This document shows, one piece after another, positions 6,965 to 15,199 of a DNA stretch of 64,000 nt (its first letter is position 1; each line of letters begins with the position of its first letter). A program made the position numbers and the translations under genes. The notes under the pieces are model-generated. The model was given only the letters and a program-made list of their open reading frames with translations. It ran no database searches and was not told the DNA's origin. The stretch is from Aequorivita sp. GTDB taxonomy: Bacteria; Bacteroidota; Bacteroidia; Flavobacteriales; Flavobacteriaceae. The stretch covers positions 31,773-95,772 of the forward strand of contig JAUYGY010000053.1 of the NCBI GenBank assembly GCA_030690315.1. Direction: 5' to 3'.

Positions 6965-7834
6965 ATGTCTAAAAAAATTCACGTCGGTTTTTTGTTGTCC
7001 TATGACTATGAAAATTTAAAAAAAGCCATTCCACCAGTCTACAGACAATCTGATGCCATATTTATTGCTGAAGACAAGGAATACCGAACATGGTCTGGTG
7101 AGAGGTTTGAGGTTTCACCATCATTTTACCAATGGTTGAAGGAATTCGACACTGAGAATAAAATACAGATTTATAAGGATAATTTCTACCTACCCGAACT
7201 ATCCGCTATTGAAAATGACACCCGCGAACGCACTTTGCTTTCTGAAAAAATGGGTATAGGAAATTGGTTGGTACAAGTAGATGCCGACGAATATTTTATA
7301 AATTTTGAAAGTTTTGTAAAATCACTTCGCAAATACGACAGTTTTCTAAAAAACCCAAAAAAAACACCTGTCCAGATTGCTGGGTTTCTTATAAATATGT
7401 ACAAATATACGGATGATGGATTACTGTATGTTGACAATCCTACCAAAGTTTTACTGGCCACTAATTACCCAAAATATACCCTTGCGCGCCAAAACCGGAA
7501 ACGTATTATTTATACAGATAATCTTTTAATGCATGAATGTATTTCGCGCAGCGAAAAAGATTTGATGACCAAACTAACTAATTGGGGCCACTCCAAGGAT
7601 TTTGATATTGAACAATATATTAAGAAATGGCGTTCAGTGAACAAAGACAACTATAAAAAAATGCAGGATTTTTTCTATCTACAGCCCGAAGGTTGGAAAA
7701 CGTTGGATTATATCGGTTCAAAAGATATTGAAGAAATTAAAGAACAATTAAATGCAAAACGGAAACTTCACCCGTCGCCATTCTTTCTTTTTAAAAAGAA
7801 TTTTGGGCAGTATTTTAAACATCTTTTTAAATGA
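6965..7834 (+). CDS. Putative glycosyltransferase (GT-A-like, uncharacterised)
   Basis: 289 residues from ATG at 6965, chosen because the frame upstream is the divergent promoter region and not family-like. VGFLLSYDYENLKKAIPPVY opens it and VQVDADEYF near residue 100 looks like the DxD metal-nucleotide site of GT-A glycosyltransferases. The C-terminus is basic. It overlaps the next glycosyltransferase by 4 bp (ATGA), so the two are translationally coupled, which with the surrounding cluster argues for a role in lipopolysaccharide or other surface glycan assembly. Donor and acceptor cannot be told. Confidence 0.7.
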   Translation: MSKKIHVGFLLSYDYENLKKAIPPVYRQSDAIFIAEDKEYRTWSGERFEVSPSFYQWLKEFDTENKIQIYKDNFYLPELSAIENDTRERTLLSEKMGIGNWLVQVDADEYFINFESFVKSLRKYDSFLKNPKKTPVQIAGFLINMYKYTDDGLLYVDNPTKVLLATNYPKYTLARQNRKRIIYTDNLLMHECISRSEKDLMTKLTNWGHSKDFDIEQYIKKWRSVNKDNYKKMQDFFYLQPEGWKTLDYIGSKDIEEIKEQLNAKRKLHPSPFFLFKKNFGQYFKHLFK

Positions 7835-8616
7835 AAACCTCTTTATTGATTTCAACATATAATTGGCCCCAAGCTTTGGAACTCGTGCTTTTGAGCGCCA
7901 ATAATCAAACCGAACAACCTGACGAAATACTAATTGCTGATGATGGATCTTCAGAAGAGACAACAAAATTAATCAAAGATTTTCAGAAGAAATTGATTAT
8001 TCCAATTCATCATTTTTGGCATGAGGATAAAGGTTTTCGAAAGTCGATTATATTGAACAAAGCCATTGCAGCTGCAGGTGGTGACTATATTATTCAAGTA
8101 GATGGAGACTGCATTATGCACAAGGATTTTGTTTTTGACCACAAAGCTTTTGCGCAACCCAATATTTATCTTTTCGGAAGCCGGGTGAATATTCAGGAGA
8201 AATTTCTTCCAAAGTTGTTTGCGTCGCAAAAAATAAAATTTGGTTTTTTTGACAAAGGCATAAAGAAACGTACTCGAAACCTGCGAGTTCCTGCTTTAAG
8301 CAATCTTTACAAAACTACCGATCAGGTTTCGGACAAAATGCGCGGTTGCAATGTTTCATTTTGGAAAAAGGATGTAATTGCCGTAAATGGCTACAACGAG
8401 GAATTTGAAGGTTGGGGCAGGGAAGATTCCGAATTGATTATACGAATGATGCACAATGGGGTGTTGGGCAGAAGACTACGATATCGTGGAATTATCTATC
8501 ATATATGGCATAAGGTGAAAGACCAAAGTCGTTTTGCAGCCAACGATTTATTGCAGGAAAAAGCAATTACTGAAAATAGCAAATGGAGCGAAAAGGGAAT
8601 TGATAAATATTTGTAA
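7831..8616 (+). CDS. Glycosyltransferase family 2 with galactosyltransferase-type C-terminus
   Basis: 261 residues. The N-terminal GT-A domain has SLLISTYNWPQ, ILIADDGSSEET, QVDGDC as the DxD site and HEDKGFRKS. The C-terminal half carries GCNVSFWKKDVIAVNGYNEEFEGWGREDSEL, the acceptor-side motif found in the beta-1,4-galactosyltransferase-like domain (PF02709). It is similar in layout to each half of the tandem protein at 10556-12226. Its start overlaps the stop of the upstream glycosyltransferase. The role in outer core or O-antigen synthesis is inferred from the cluster. Confidence 0.87.
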   Translation: MKTSLLISTYNWPQALELVLLSANNQTEQPDEILIADDGSSEETTKLIKDFQKKLIIPIHHFWHEDKGFRKSIILNKAIAAAGGDYIIQVDGDCIMHKDFVFDHKAFAQPNIYLFGSRVNIQEKFLPKLFASQKIKFGFFDKGIKKRTRNLRVPALSNLYKTTDQVSDKMRGCNVSFWKKDVIAVNGYNEEFEGWGREDSELIIRMMHNGVLGRRLRYRGIIYHIWHKVKDQSRFAANDLLQEKAITENSKWSEKGIDKYL

Positions 8617-8661
8617 AAATACAATCTATTACAAAGCAAAGAGAATCATCTAAAGGAGACT

Positions 8662-9423
8662 TTAATCAATTTTCCGATACATAAGCCAAAGATTCACATA
8701 TCTTTTAAACACTGAAAAAGCGCTCACATAAGCTAGAATAAATCCTTCTTTTCCATCCAAAATGCCCAAACGGAAAATAAACTGGTTCCAAAACCTATAA
8801 AACGGACGGAACAGAAAATGGCAATAATTTGGTTTCTTTCCTTTTTTATAGAGCATTTTGGCCTGCAGCGCACTGTATCGGCGCATTTTTGCGGTGTAAT
8901 CGTCAAAAGATTTATAGGTGTGGTGGGGCAAAGTGTTCTTGAAATTTTCTGTTTTGCCCTCAGTTTCCAAAGTTTCGTGTACCAAATTTGCGTTATAGTT
9001 GCAATGGTTTTTATTGAAAAACCGCACTATGTAATCATTCTGCAAGCCGCTGTATTTTATGCGTTTCCCCATAAAATAAAAATCCCTTTTCACAAAATAC
9101 GCAATGGCAGTTGGGTTTTTGAACCTTTCTAAAATTTCATTTGCGAGTTCGGGGGTTACTTCCTCATCCAGATCAAAAAAGGTTACCCAAGTGTTTTTTG
9201 CTTTTGAAATGGCGAAATTTTTCTGTGCCGAAAAATTATCAAAAACGCGTTGGTGCACCCTCACCTTTTCGTGGGTTGAAGCCAACGCCACCGTTTCATC
9301 GCTGCTGAAAGAATCTACAATCACAATTTCATCTGCAAACCAAAGGCTTTTTATGTAGCCTTCAATATTGTGCGCTTCGTTGAGCGTGATGGCAAGGGCG
9401 GTAATTTTTACGGGGGTTTCCAA
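8662..9423 (-). CDS. Glycosyltransferase family 2, WaaE/KdtX-like
   Basis: About 253 residues, TTG start at 9423 (no ATG in frame before the conserved ITALAITLNEAHNIEGY). DEIVIVDSFSSDET, FDNFSAQKNFA and FDLDEEVTPEL are the signature blocks of the WaaE/KdtX group, which adds a beta-glucose or related sugar to the inner core heptose of LPS in enterobacteria. A paralogue follows immediately upstream at 9473-10216. It converges with the 7831-8616 gene. Confidence 0.85.
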   Translation of the reverse strand: METPVKITALAITLNEAHNIEGYIKSLWFADEIVIVDSFSSDETVALASTHEKVRVHQRVFDNFSAQKNFAISKAKNTWVTFFDLDEEVTPELANEILERFKNPTAIAYFVKRDFYFMGKRIKYSGLQNDYIVRFFNKNHCNYNANLVHETLETEGKTENFKNTLPHHTYKSFDDYTAKMRRYSALQAKMLYKKGKKPNYCHFLFRPFYRFWNQFIFRLGILDGKEGFILAYVSAFSVFKRYVNLWLMYRKID

Positions 9424-9472
9424 AAACAGGGTTTACTTTTGGTAAAAGTAATGATTTTGGGAATTGTGTTTT

Positions 9473-10216
9473 TTATTTTTTTTCAATGCCTTTATTGAGC
9501 AACATCAATTTCACATATCTTTCAAAAACACCGTATGCATTTACGGCGGCAACGGTGAGTCCCGGAACGCCATCCCGGAACCCGCCTTTTAAAATAAACG
9601 AGCGAAAAAACCGATAGGCAGGTTTAAAAAACAAATGGAACCAAGTTGTTTTTTTTCCTTTTTTAAACTCCTGTTCCGCTTGAAACCATGCGTAGGATTC
9701 TTTTTTTGAAATATAACTGTCCAAACTTTTATAGGTAAAATGGAGCATTTTGTTCTTCAGTTTGCCAACGCTCCTGTCGCAGTTTAATTTTTCGTGCACC
9801 AAGCCCGAAAAACTTGCACTCTCCCGTTTCACCAGCCGAAGCACGTCATCACTGTGATGATACAGAAAGCGGTTCATATAAAAATGTGGAAAATTTATTT
9901 TGTACCCCTTGTGCTTCGGATTTTGTATCGTCGCCTTTATTTCAGCTTCCAAGGAATGGGTAACGCGCTCGTCCGCATCAACAAACAAAACCCAATCGCC
10001 GGTTGCTTCCTTTAATGCGAAATTTTTTTGATTGGAAAAATTATCAAATTTTCGCTGCAGAAATTTTGTGGCGAATTTCTTCGCGATTTCTGGGGTAGCA
10101 TCGGTACTGAAGGAATCGATCACTATTATTTCATCGGCAAAGGCAACCGAAAACAGGGCGTCTTCCAGATAGGCTTCTTCGTTGAAAGTGGGAATGATTA
10201 CTGTTAGTTTCGGCAT
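9473..10216 (-). CDS. Glycosyltransferase family 2, WaaE/KdtX-like paralogue
   Basis: 247 residues with the same block order as its neighbour: TVIIPTFNEEAYLEDAL, DEIIVIDSFSTDATP, FDNFSNQKNFAL and FVDADERVT with DxD, then HEKL and a C-terminal RYVKLMLL. The DADE site is intact. The pair probably arose by tandem duplication and may act on successive inner-core positions. The start codon lies 8 bp from a 48-nt perfect palindrome that would form the leader of its mRNA. Confidence 0.87.
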   Translation of the reverse strand: MPKLTVIIPTFNEEAYLEDALFSVAFADEIIVIDSFSTDATPEIAKKFATKFLQRKFDNFSNQKNFALKEATGDWVLFVDADERVTHSLEAEIKATIQNPKHKGYKINFPHFYMNRFLYHHSDDVLRLVKRESASFSGLVHEKLNCDRSVGKLKNKMLHFTYKSLDSYISKKESYAWFQAEQEFKKGKKTTWFHLFFKPAYRFFRSFILKGGFRDGVPGLTVAAVNAYGVFERYVKLMLLNKGIEKK

Positions 10217-10224
10217 ATTTTTTT

Positions 10225-10272
10225 ACCACGAATACACGAATATTTATATATAAATATTCGTGTATTCGTGGT
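10225..10272. repeat. 48-nt perfect palindrome built from two 17-bp repeats
   Basis: ACCACGAATACACGAAT (10225-10241), a 14-nt self-complementary centre (ATTTATATATAAAT), and ATTCGTGTATTCGTGGT (10256-10272). Every base pairs, so it can extrude as a cruciform or fold as a long RNA hairpin. It separates a small antitoxin-like gene from the glycosyltransferase and cuts into a toxin-like frame. Confidence 0.95.
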
Positions 10273-10297
10273 TATTTAATTTGTATCGTTCAACCAT
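10244..10297 (-). pseudogene. Truncated toxin-like frame behind the small antitoxin-like gene
   Basis: One base after the stop of the 60-residue gene, an ATG opens the frame MVERYKLNN and then runs into the 17-bp repeat and stops at TAA inside the palindrome. An MVERYK-type opening directly after an antitoxin is typical of RelE/ParE toxins in this phylum, so this may be the stump of a toxin removed by repeat insertion or deletion. Only eight native codons support it. Confidence 0.35.
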
Positions 10298-10298
10298 T

Positions 10299-10481
10299 TT
10301 ATTTGAACCATTGTTTCATATCATTTTCCAATTTCTGTTCGCTTACTACATCATTTTCATTAGATTTTTGAATTCTTTTTTCCAATTTCTCGATAAAGAG
10401 AATTCGCTCAATCAGTTCATCGATTGTGAATTCCTCCGGAAAATTTTCAATATGTTTTTTCAAAGCGGCCTTGGTTATCAT
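10299..10481 (-). CDS. Small antitoxin-like protein
   Basis: 60 residues, ATG at 10481. MITKAALKKHIENFPEEFTIDELIERILFIEKLEKRIQ is a compact helical N-terminus, followed by a polar segment and an ENDMKQWFK tail. The pattern (IDELIERL...ISEEEL...WF) resembles short antitoxin-like proteins found in front of RelE/ParE toxins in Bacteroidota. No intact toxin follows; a possible stump is at 10244-10297. It has its own strand context inside a glycan cluster, which suggests a later arrival. Confidence 0.6.
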   Translation of the reverse strand: MITKAALKKHIENFPEEFTIDELIERILFIEKLEKRIQKSNENDVVSEQKLENDMKQWFK

Positions 10482-10542
10482 CTTCCATATTTTTTTCTAA
10501 ATTACAACTTTTTGTTTCCTGAGCCAACTTGATAAATAACTT

Positions 10543-10550
10543 TATCTTTG
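10543..10550 (+). promoter_or_regulatory. TAnnTTTG -7 promoter element
   Basis: TATCTTTG ends 5 bp before the ATG at 10556, so a transcript from here would be leaderless or nearly so. No TTG at the ideal upstream spacing was found, so this is a partial match. Confidence 0.35.
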
Positions 10551-10555
10551 CAACG

Positions 10556-12226
10556 ATGAAGCAACTTGACACTTCCATAATTGTAAGCACCTTTAACTCC
10601 ACCGAATGGTTGGAAAAAGTGCTGTACGGTTATAATAATCAAACGTATAGGCAATTTGAGTTAATAATTGCCGATGATGGCTCCAATGACGAAACACGGC
10701 AGTTGCTGAAAAGGATGGAAGCGGAAGCTTTTTATCCTATAATCCACGTTTGGCATGAGGACAAGGGTTTCCAGAAATCGCAGATCCTCAATAAAGCCAT
10801 ACAACAGTGCAATACCGAATATATTATAATGAGCGATGGCGACTGTATTCCGCGGAAGGATTTTGTGGAACAGCACGTAAAACATCGAGAGGAAGGGTAC
10901 TTTCTTTCGGGGGGTTATTTTATGCTACCGTTGGATATATCGCAACAGATAACAAAAGAAGATATTTATACGGAAAAATGTTTTGATGTTTCATGGCTGA
11001 AAAAACACGGTTTAACGTCTTCCTTTAAAAATAATAAACTGTACTCTGGGGTTTTAAAGGCTTCGCTTTTAAATGCACTTACGCCAACAAATGCCAGTTG
11101 GAACGGCCACAATGCTTCAGGTTGGAAAAAGGATATTATAGCCATCAACGGGTTTGATGAACGGATGCAATATGGCGGACAGGACCGCGAACTCGGCGAG
11201 CGTTTGACCAATTTTAACATAAAAAGTAAGCAGATTCGCTATAATGCGGTAGTGCTGCATTTGGACCATCCACGGGGTTATAAAAATGAGGAATCCATAA
11301 AAAAGAACCTCGCAATCCGCAGGCTCACCCGGGAGCAGAAAAAAAAGTGGACACCCTACGGAATATTGAAAGATGCCAATGCCGCTCCCTTTGTTTCTGT
11401 AATTGTAAGTACCTATAACCAACCCGAATGGCTTCAAAAGGCACTTTGGGGCTTTGAGCAACAACTTGAAAAGAATTTTGAAATTATAATTGCCGACGAC
11501 GGTTCAAAGGAAGAAACAACAGAATTGATACGCTCTTTTGAAAAAAATTCCCCATTAAGAATCAAACACGTTTGGCAGGAAGACCATGGTTTTCAGAAAA
11601 CAAAAATTCTCAATAAAGCGATTGTTGCGTCAAAAGGAGAATATTTAATTTTTACCGATGGCGATTGCATTCCGCGGAATGATTTGGTTTCAACACATTT
11701 GGGGCTTAGCCGTCCCGGATGTTTTCTTTCCGCAGGCTATTTTAAGTTATCGATGAAAATTTCAAAACAAATCACAAAAAATGATATTGAAACCCAGCGC
11801 TGTTTCAATGCAAAATGGCTTTTGAAGCACGGATTGAAAAAATCCTTTAAAATAAACAAACTCACCAGTTACGGTTTAAAGGAAGATATTTTAAACACAT
11901 TCACTCCCACCAGTGCAACTTGGGACGGCAACAATGCTTCGGGCTGGCGCAAAGATATAATCGCAGTAAATGGGTTTGATGAGCGAATGCAGTATGGAGG
12001 TGAGGACCGTGAAATGGGAGAGCGGTTGATGAACTACGGAATAAAACCGCTACAAATTCGCTACAGTACCGTTACTTTACATTTGGACCACGAACGTGGA
12101 TATGTCACCAAGGAAATGTTTGTGAAAAATAAAGCGATTAGAAGGATTACCAAAAAAGAAAAAAGAGTTTGGAGTGATTACGGCATAGAAAAAAAGGTAT
12201 TGCAAAACGAATTACACTCCCAATAA
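10556..12226 (+). CDS. Tandem-domain glycosyltransferase (two GT2 modules)
   Basis: 556 residues from ATG at 10556. It consists of two full, clearly homologous GT-A modules of about 275 residues each. Module 1 has TSIIVSTFNSTEW, IIADDGSNDET, MSDGDCIPR and QYGGQDRELGERL; module 2 has SVIVSTYNQPEWL, IIADDGSKEET, FTDGDCIPR and QYGGEDREMGERL. Both DxD sites (DGDC) and both acceptor-side motifs (NGFDERMQYGG) are intact, so both halves could be active. Each half resembles the single-module protein at 7831-8616. The likely role is adding two similar sugars in series to a surface glycan. An internal duplication and fusion explains the structure. Confidence 0.88.
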   Translation: MKQLDTSIIVSTFNSTEWLEKVLYGYNNQTYRQFELIIADDGSNDETRQLLKRMEAEAFYPIIHVWHEDKGFQKSQILNKAIQQCNTEYIIMSDGDCIPRKDFVEQHVKHREEGYFLSGGYFMLPLDISQQITKEDIYTEKCFDVSWLKKHGLTSSFKNNKLYSGVLKASLLNALTPTNASWNGHNASGWKKDIIAINGFDERMQYGGQDRELGERLTNFNIKSKQIRYNAVVLHLDHPRGYKNEESIKKNLAIRRLTREQKKKWTPYGILKDANAAPFVSVIVSTYNQPEWLQKALWGFEQQLEKNFEIIIADDGSKEETTELIRSFEKNSPLRIKHVWQEDHGFQKTKILNKAIVASKGEYLIFTDGDCIPRNDLVSTHLGLSRPGCFLSAGYFKLSMKISKQITKNDIETQRCFNAKWLLKHGLKKSFKINKLTSYGLKEDILNTFTPTSATWDGNNASGWRKDIIAVNGFDERMQYGGEDREMGERLMNYGIKPLQIRYSTVTLHLDHERGYVTKEMFVKNKAIRRITKKEKRVWSDYGIEKKVLQNELHSQ

Positions 12227-12231
12227 TTTTT

Positions 12232-13314
12232 TTAAGAAGAAGTCTTAGCGAAGGATTTCAGGTGATGCTCCAAAAAAGGTTTCAATTTTGAAAGAATCAT
12301 TGCGGGCGTTAACTTCAAATAAAGCGAATCTGGGTTTGCTTCAATTTTTTTTCTTTCCTCTGGCGAAAAACTACTGAATAGATCAGGATTTTCTTCCAAA
12401 AGATGAATGGACTGATGTAGTTTTCCATCCTCAAAACTATTCCACGCATCTTTATCAATATAGGGGGAATAAATCGTGAACGTTGGTTTTTTCAGCGCTT
12501 TGGCTATATGCACACTTCCTCCCTCATTGCTTACCAATAGGTCGCATTGATTCATCAAAACCGCAAACCCACGGATGGATGAAGCATAAATATCGAGATT
12601 TATCTGCGCTTTAAATGAACACATTTCATAAATCTTCAACGCCTCGCTTTTTTGGTTCGGGGCGTAATTAAAGAGAATGGTGGCGTTGTAATTTTCGGTT
12701 ATAAAATCTATAATTTCCGCAATGAATTCATACGGCATGGACTTTTGTGGGGTGCTTCCCAATACGCCCAGCATAATTACGGGCTGTTGTATTGCGTCAA
12801 GTTCGTTGGAATTTTTCTCCTCTTTAGTTAAAAATATTTTAGGCTCATAATCTATATTTTCAAGAGGAAAGACTGATTGAATCAAATTTATTCTATCCTC
12901 AATTCCGCGGCCGCAGGGTAAGGTGGCTTTTTTCTTAAAGTTTATGGGATGGGTATAAAAAGGAAGTTTCAGCTTTTTGTGCTCTCGCTTAAATCCAATT
13001 CTATATTTTGCGCTACTGCCCAAGCAGATCATCCTACTTTGGAATTTTGCATAGGGGTCAAAAATTATATCGAAATTTTCACGGCGCATCTTTAGTATTG
13101 TGTTGAAAAGATGCGGCAGTCGTTTCAGTTTTTTTTCGTTTACGGCAATTATTCGATCTATATTTGGATTATTTTCTAGTACGCCAGTGGTGTAATTGTA
13201 GGCAAAAAAAGTAATTTCACTGTCGGGAAAGACTTTTTTTAAATTGTTGGCAATAACCGAGCTCAACAGCACGTCGCCAATTCTTTTGTTCTGAATTACA
13301 AGTATTTTCTTCAT
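12232..13314 (-). CDS. Glycosyltransferase family 9, heptosyltransferase-like
   Basis: 360 residues. ILVIQNKRIGDVLLSSVIANNL at the start is the GT9 N-terminal motif, and GVLGSTPQKSMPYEFIAEII plus LVSNEGGSVHIAKAL (nucleotide-sugar binding in the second Rossmann domain) complete the GT-B fold. The family transfers ADP-heptose to Kdo or heptose of LPS inner core. It converges with the tandem glycosyltransferase (5 bp apart) and is divergent from the kinase gene with 49 bp between. The specific heptose position is not predictable. Confidence 0.88.
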   Translation of the reverse strand: MKKILVIQNKRIGDVLLSSVIANNLKKVFPDSEITFFAYNYTTGVLENNPNIDRIIAVNEKKLKRLPHLFNTILKMRRENFDIIFDPYAKFQSRMICLGSSAKYRIGFKREHKKLKLPFYTHPINFKKKATLPCGRGIEDRINLIQSVFPLENIDYEPKIFLTKEEKNSNELDAIQQPVIMLGVLGSTPQKSMPYEFIAEIIDFITENYNATILFNYAPNQKSEALKIYEMCSFKAQINLDIYASSIRGFAVLMNQCDLLVSNEGGSVHIAKALKKPTFTIYSPYIDKDAWNSFEDGKLHQSIHLLEENPDLFSSFSPEERKKIEANPDSLYLKLTPAMILSKLKPFLEHHLKSFAKTSS

Positions 13315-13363
13315 AAGGTTTACCTTCGCAAAATACTTTTTTTAGAACTATAATTGATTATAA

Positions 13364-14122
13364 ATGCACGACAATTTTATAGTACATCCCAACTATTCAC
13401 CCATTGCCGAAAAACTCCGCAACGTTTTAAGCAACTTTGCTGAAGTGGGCGAAAACGTTACCCAAGGTGAGCGCAATTTGATAAAAAAAGCGACTATTGA
13501 CGGGGTTGTTGTGAACATAAAAAAATTTAAGGAACCTAATTTTTTCCAATCGTTCGTATATCAATTTCTACGGAAAAGCAAAGCGAAACGATCTTTCGAA
13601 TACGCTTTAAAATTGATTGATTGCGAAATAAACACACCTTTTCCCATTGCTTATTTTGAAAATTTTTCCTTCGGACTAAAGCAAAGTTTCTATGTAAGTG
13701 AACATGTTAGCTATGATTTTGATTTCCGAAAATTGATACACAAGCCCCAGTTTCAAAACCGGGAGGAAATTTTGAGGCAGTTCACACAATTTACCTTCAA
13801 ACTTCACGAAAACAATGTGAACTTTTTGGACCATTCCCCGGGAAATACGCTTATTATTGATAAAGGCAAAAACAATTATAAATACGATTTTTATTTGATA
13901 GACCTAAACCGTATGCGGTTTGAGAAGATGGACTTTAAAAAACGGATGAAGAATTTCCGCAGACTTTGGCTCTCTAAAACAATGCTGAAAATTATGGCCG
14001 AGGAATATGCAGAACTTTACGGAAAAACATATTCTGTAACCCATGAACTTATGAGTACGTATAGCAGGAAGTTTCAAAAAGCCAAGAACAGCAAAAAACT
14101 ACGAAAGCGCAGAAAATTTTAA
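13364..14122 (+). CDS. Lipopolysaccharide core kinase-like protein (Kdo/WaaP family)
   Basis: 252 residues. It has a kinase-like fold with an N-terminal lysine region (VVNIKKFK), a catalytic-loop motif LDHSPGNTLI and a metal-binding LIDLNRMRF, as in WaaP/KdkA kinases (PF06293) that phosphorylate heptose or Kdo of the LPS inner core. The basic C-terminus (KKLRKRRKF) suits membrane association. It lies divergent from a GT9 enzyme, a pairing expected for inner-core assembly. It is the last gene of the glycan cluster before dapD. Confidence 0.85.
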   Translation: MHDNFIVHPNYSPIAEKLRNVLSNFAEVGENVTQGERNLIKKATIDGVVVNIKKFKEPNFFQSFVYQFLRKSKAKRSFEYALKLIDCEINTPFPIAYFENFSFGLKQSFYVSEHVSYDFDFRKLIHKPQFQNREEILRQFTQFTFKLHENNVNFLDHSPGNTLIIDKGKNNYKYDFYLIDLNRMRFEKMDFKKRMKNFRRLWLSKTMLKIMAEEYAELYGKTYSVTHELMSTYSRKFQKAKNSKKLRKRRKF

Positions 14123-14130
14123 ACATCAAA

Positions 14131-14207
14131 AGTTCAGTGTTCAGTAATCAGTATTCATTACTAATTATTCATTACTAATTATTAATTACTCATTACTAAT
14201 TACCCAT
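14131..14207. repeat. Heptamer array, 11 units, between two convergent stops
   Basis: In-phase 7-bp units: AGTTCAG, TGTTCAG, TAATCAG, TATTCAT, TACTAAT, TATTCAT, TACTAAT, TATTAAT, TACTCAT, TACTAAT, TACCCAT. The last base of the array is the first of the dapD stop. It fills the gap between the kinase gene and dapD; no hairpin terminator is visible. Confidence 0.85.
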
Positions 14208-15022
14208 CAAACAGCAACCCCATATTCCCGCAGCGCATCATTCAAGGACGTTTTTAGATTGGTACTTTCCTTTCTCGTCCCAATTATTAGCGCACAAGGC
14301 ACTTGGTATTCTCCAGCTGGAAATTTTTTGGTGTAACTTCCAGGGATAACCACGGATCGTTCCGGAACGTAACCTTTTATTTCTATTGGGTTTTCACCGG
14401 TTACATCTATTATTTTTGTGGAAGCAGTTAGCACCACGTTGGCGCCCAAAACGGCTTCTTTGTCCACGCGAACACCTTCAACCACAATACAGCGCGAACC
14501 TATAAAAGCTCCATCTTCAATAATTACTGGCGCAGCTTGCAGGGGTTCCAATACCCCACCAATACCAACGCCCCCACTAAGGTGAACGTTTTTGCCAATC
14601 TGTGCACAACTGCCCACAGTTGCCCAAGTATCTACCATTGTGCCTTCGTCAACATAAGCGCCAATATTCACATAGCTAGGCATAAGAATTACCCCTTTGG
14701 AAATATATGCGCCGTGACGCGCTACGGCATTTGGCACAACACGAATTCCCTTAGCTTCATAACCCGATTTGAGCGGAATTTTATCGTGATACTCAAAAAT
14801 TCCAGCTTCCAAAGTGCGCATTTTTTGAATGGGGAAGTAGAGCACGATTGCTTTTTTCACCCATTCATTTACTTGCCAGCCATCAGCGGATGGTTCTGCA
14901 CAGCGCAGTTTGCCTTCGTCACAAAGACTTACCACTTCGCGAATGGCGACGATGGTTTCGGTTTCGGAAAGTAGGGAACGGTCTTCCCAAGCGTTTTCTA
15001 TGGTTTGTTTTAATTCTGTCAT
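14207..15022 (-). CDS. dapD: 2,3,4,5-tetrahydropyridine-2,6-dicarboxylate N-succinyltransferase
   Basis: 271 residues, the standard length. It catalyses the succinyl-CoA-dependent step of lysine/meso-diaminopimelate synthesis. A left-handed beta-helix of hexapeptide repeats is seen from about residue 100 to 220 (AYISKGVILMPSYVNIGAYVDEGTMVD, GSCAQIGKNVHLSGGVGIGGVLEP), with the conserved GGVLEPLQA and GSRCIVVEGV blocks. The N-terminal helical region has the family's LRCAEP...W.VNEWVKKAI. ATG at 15022. The gene is bounded by heptamer repeats at the stop and nonamer repeats at the start. Confidence 0.95.
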   Translation of the reverse strand: MTELKQTIENAWEDRSLLSETETIVAIREVVSLCDEGKLRCAEPSADGWQVNEWVKKAIVLYFPIQKMRTLEAGIFEYHDKIPLKSGYEAKGIRVVPNAVARHGAYISKGVILMPSYVNIGAYVDEGTMVDTWATVGSCAQIGKNVHLSGGVGIGGVLEPLQAAPVIIEDGAFIGSRCIVVEGVRVDKEAVLGANVVLTASTKIIDVTGENPIEIKGYVPERSVVIPGSYTKKFPAGEYQVPCALIIGTRKESTNLKTSLNDALREYGVAV

Positions 15023-15030
15023 TTTCTATT

Positions 15031-15102
15031 GATGCTATGGATTCTGTGGATACTATTGTTACTGTTGATGCTATTGTTACTGTGGATGCTGTGGATACTA
15101 TT
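15031..15102. repeat. Nonamer tandem array, 8 units
   Basis: In-phase 9-bp units including GATGCTATG, GATACTATT, GTTACTGTT, GATGCTATT, GTTACTGTG and GATGCTGTG. It starts 8 bp upstream of the dapD ATG. Related units in reverse complement occur at 15682-15717. Confidence 0.85.
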
Positions 15103-15114
15103 GTTTTTTTCTTA

Positions 15115-15156
15115 CCGTCATCCGTCACCCGTCATCCGTCACCCAGCACCCAGCTT
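15115..15156. repeat. Heptamer array, 6 units
   Basis: CCGTCAT, CCGTCAC, CCGTCAT, CCGTCAC, CCAGCAC, CCAGCTT in strict 7-bp phase, lying between the nonamer array and the ruvX promoter. Confidence 0.85.
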
Positions 15157-15199
15157 CCTTTTCACAAATATAAAGCCTCCATTTCAAATAACTGTCCAA

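Noticed and set aside
14537..14974. Plus-strand frame inside dapD
   Set aside because: Antisense shadow of a clear hexapeptide-repeat enzyme; no family match.
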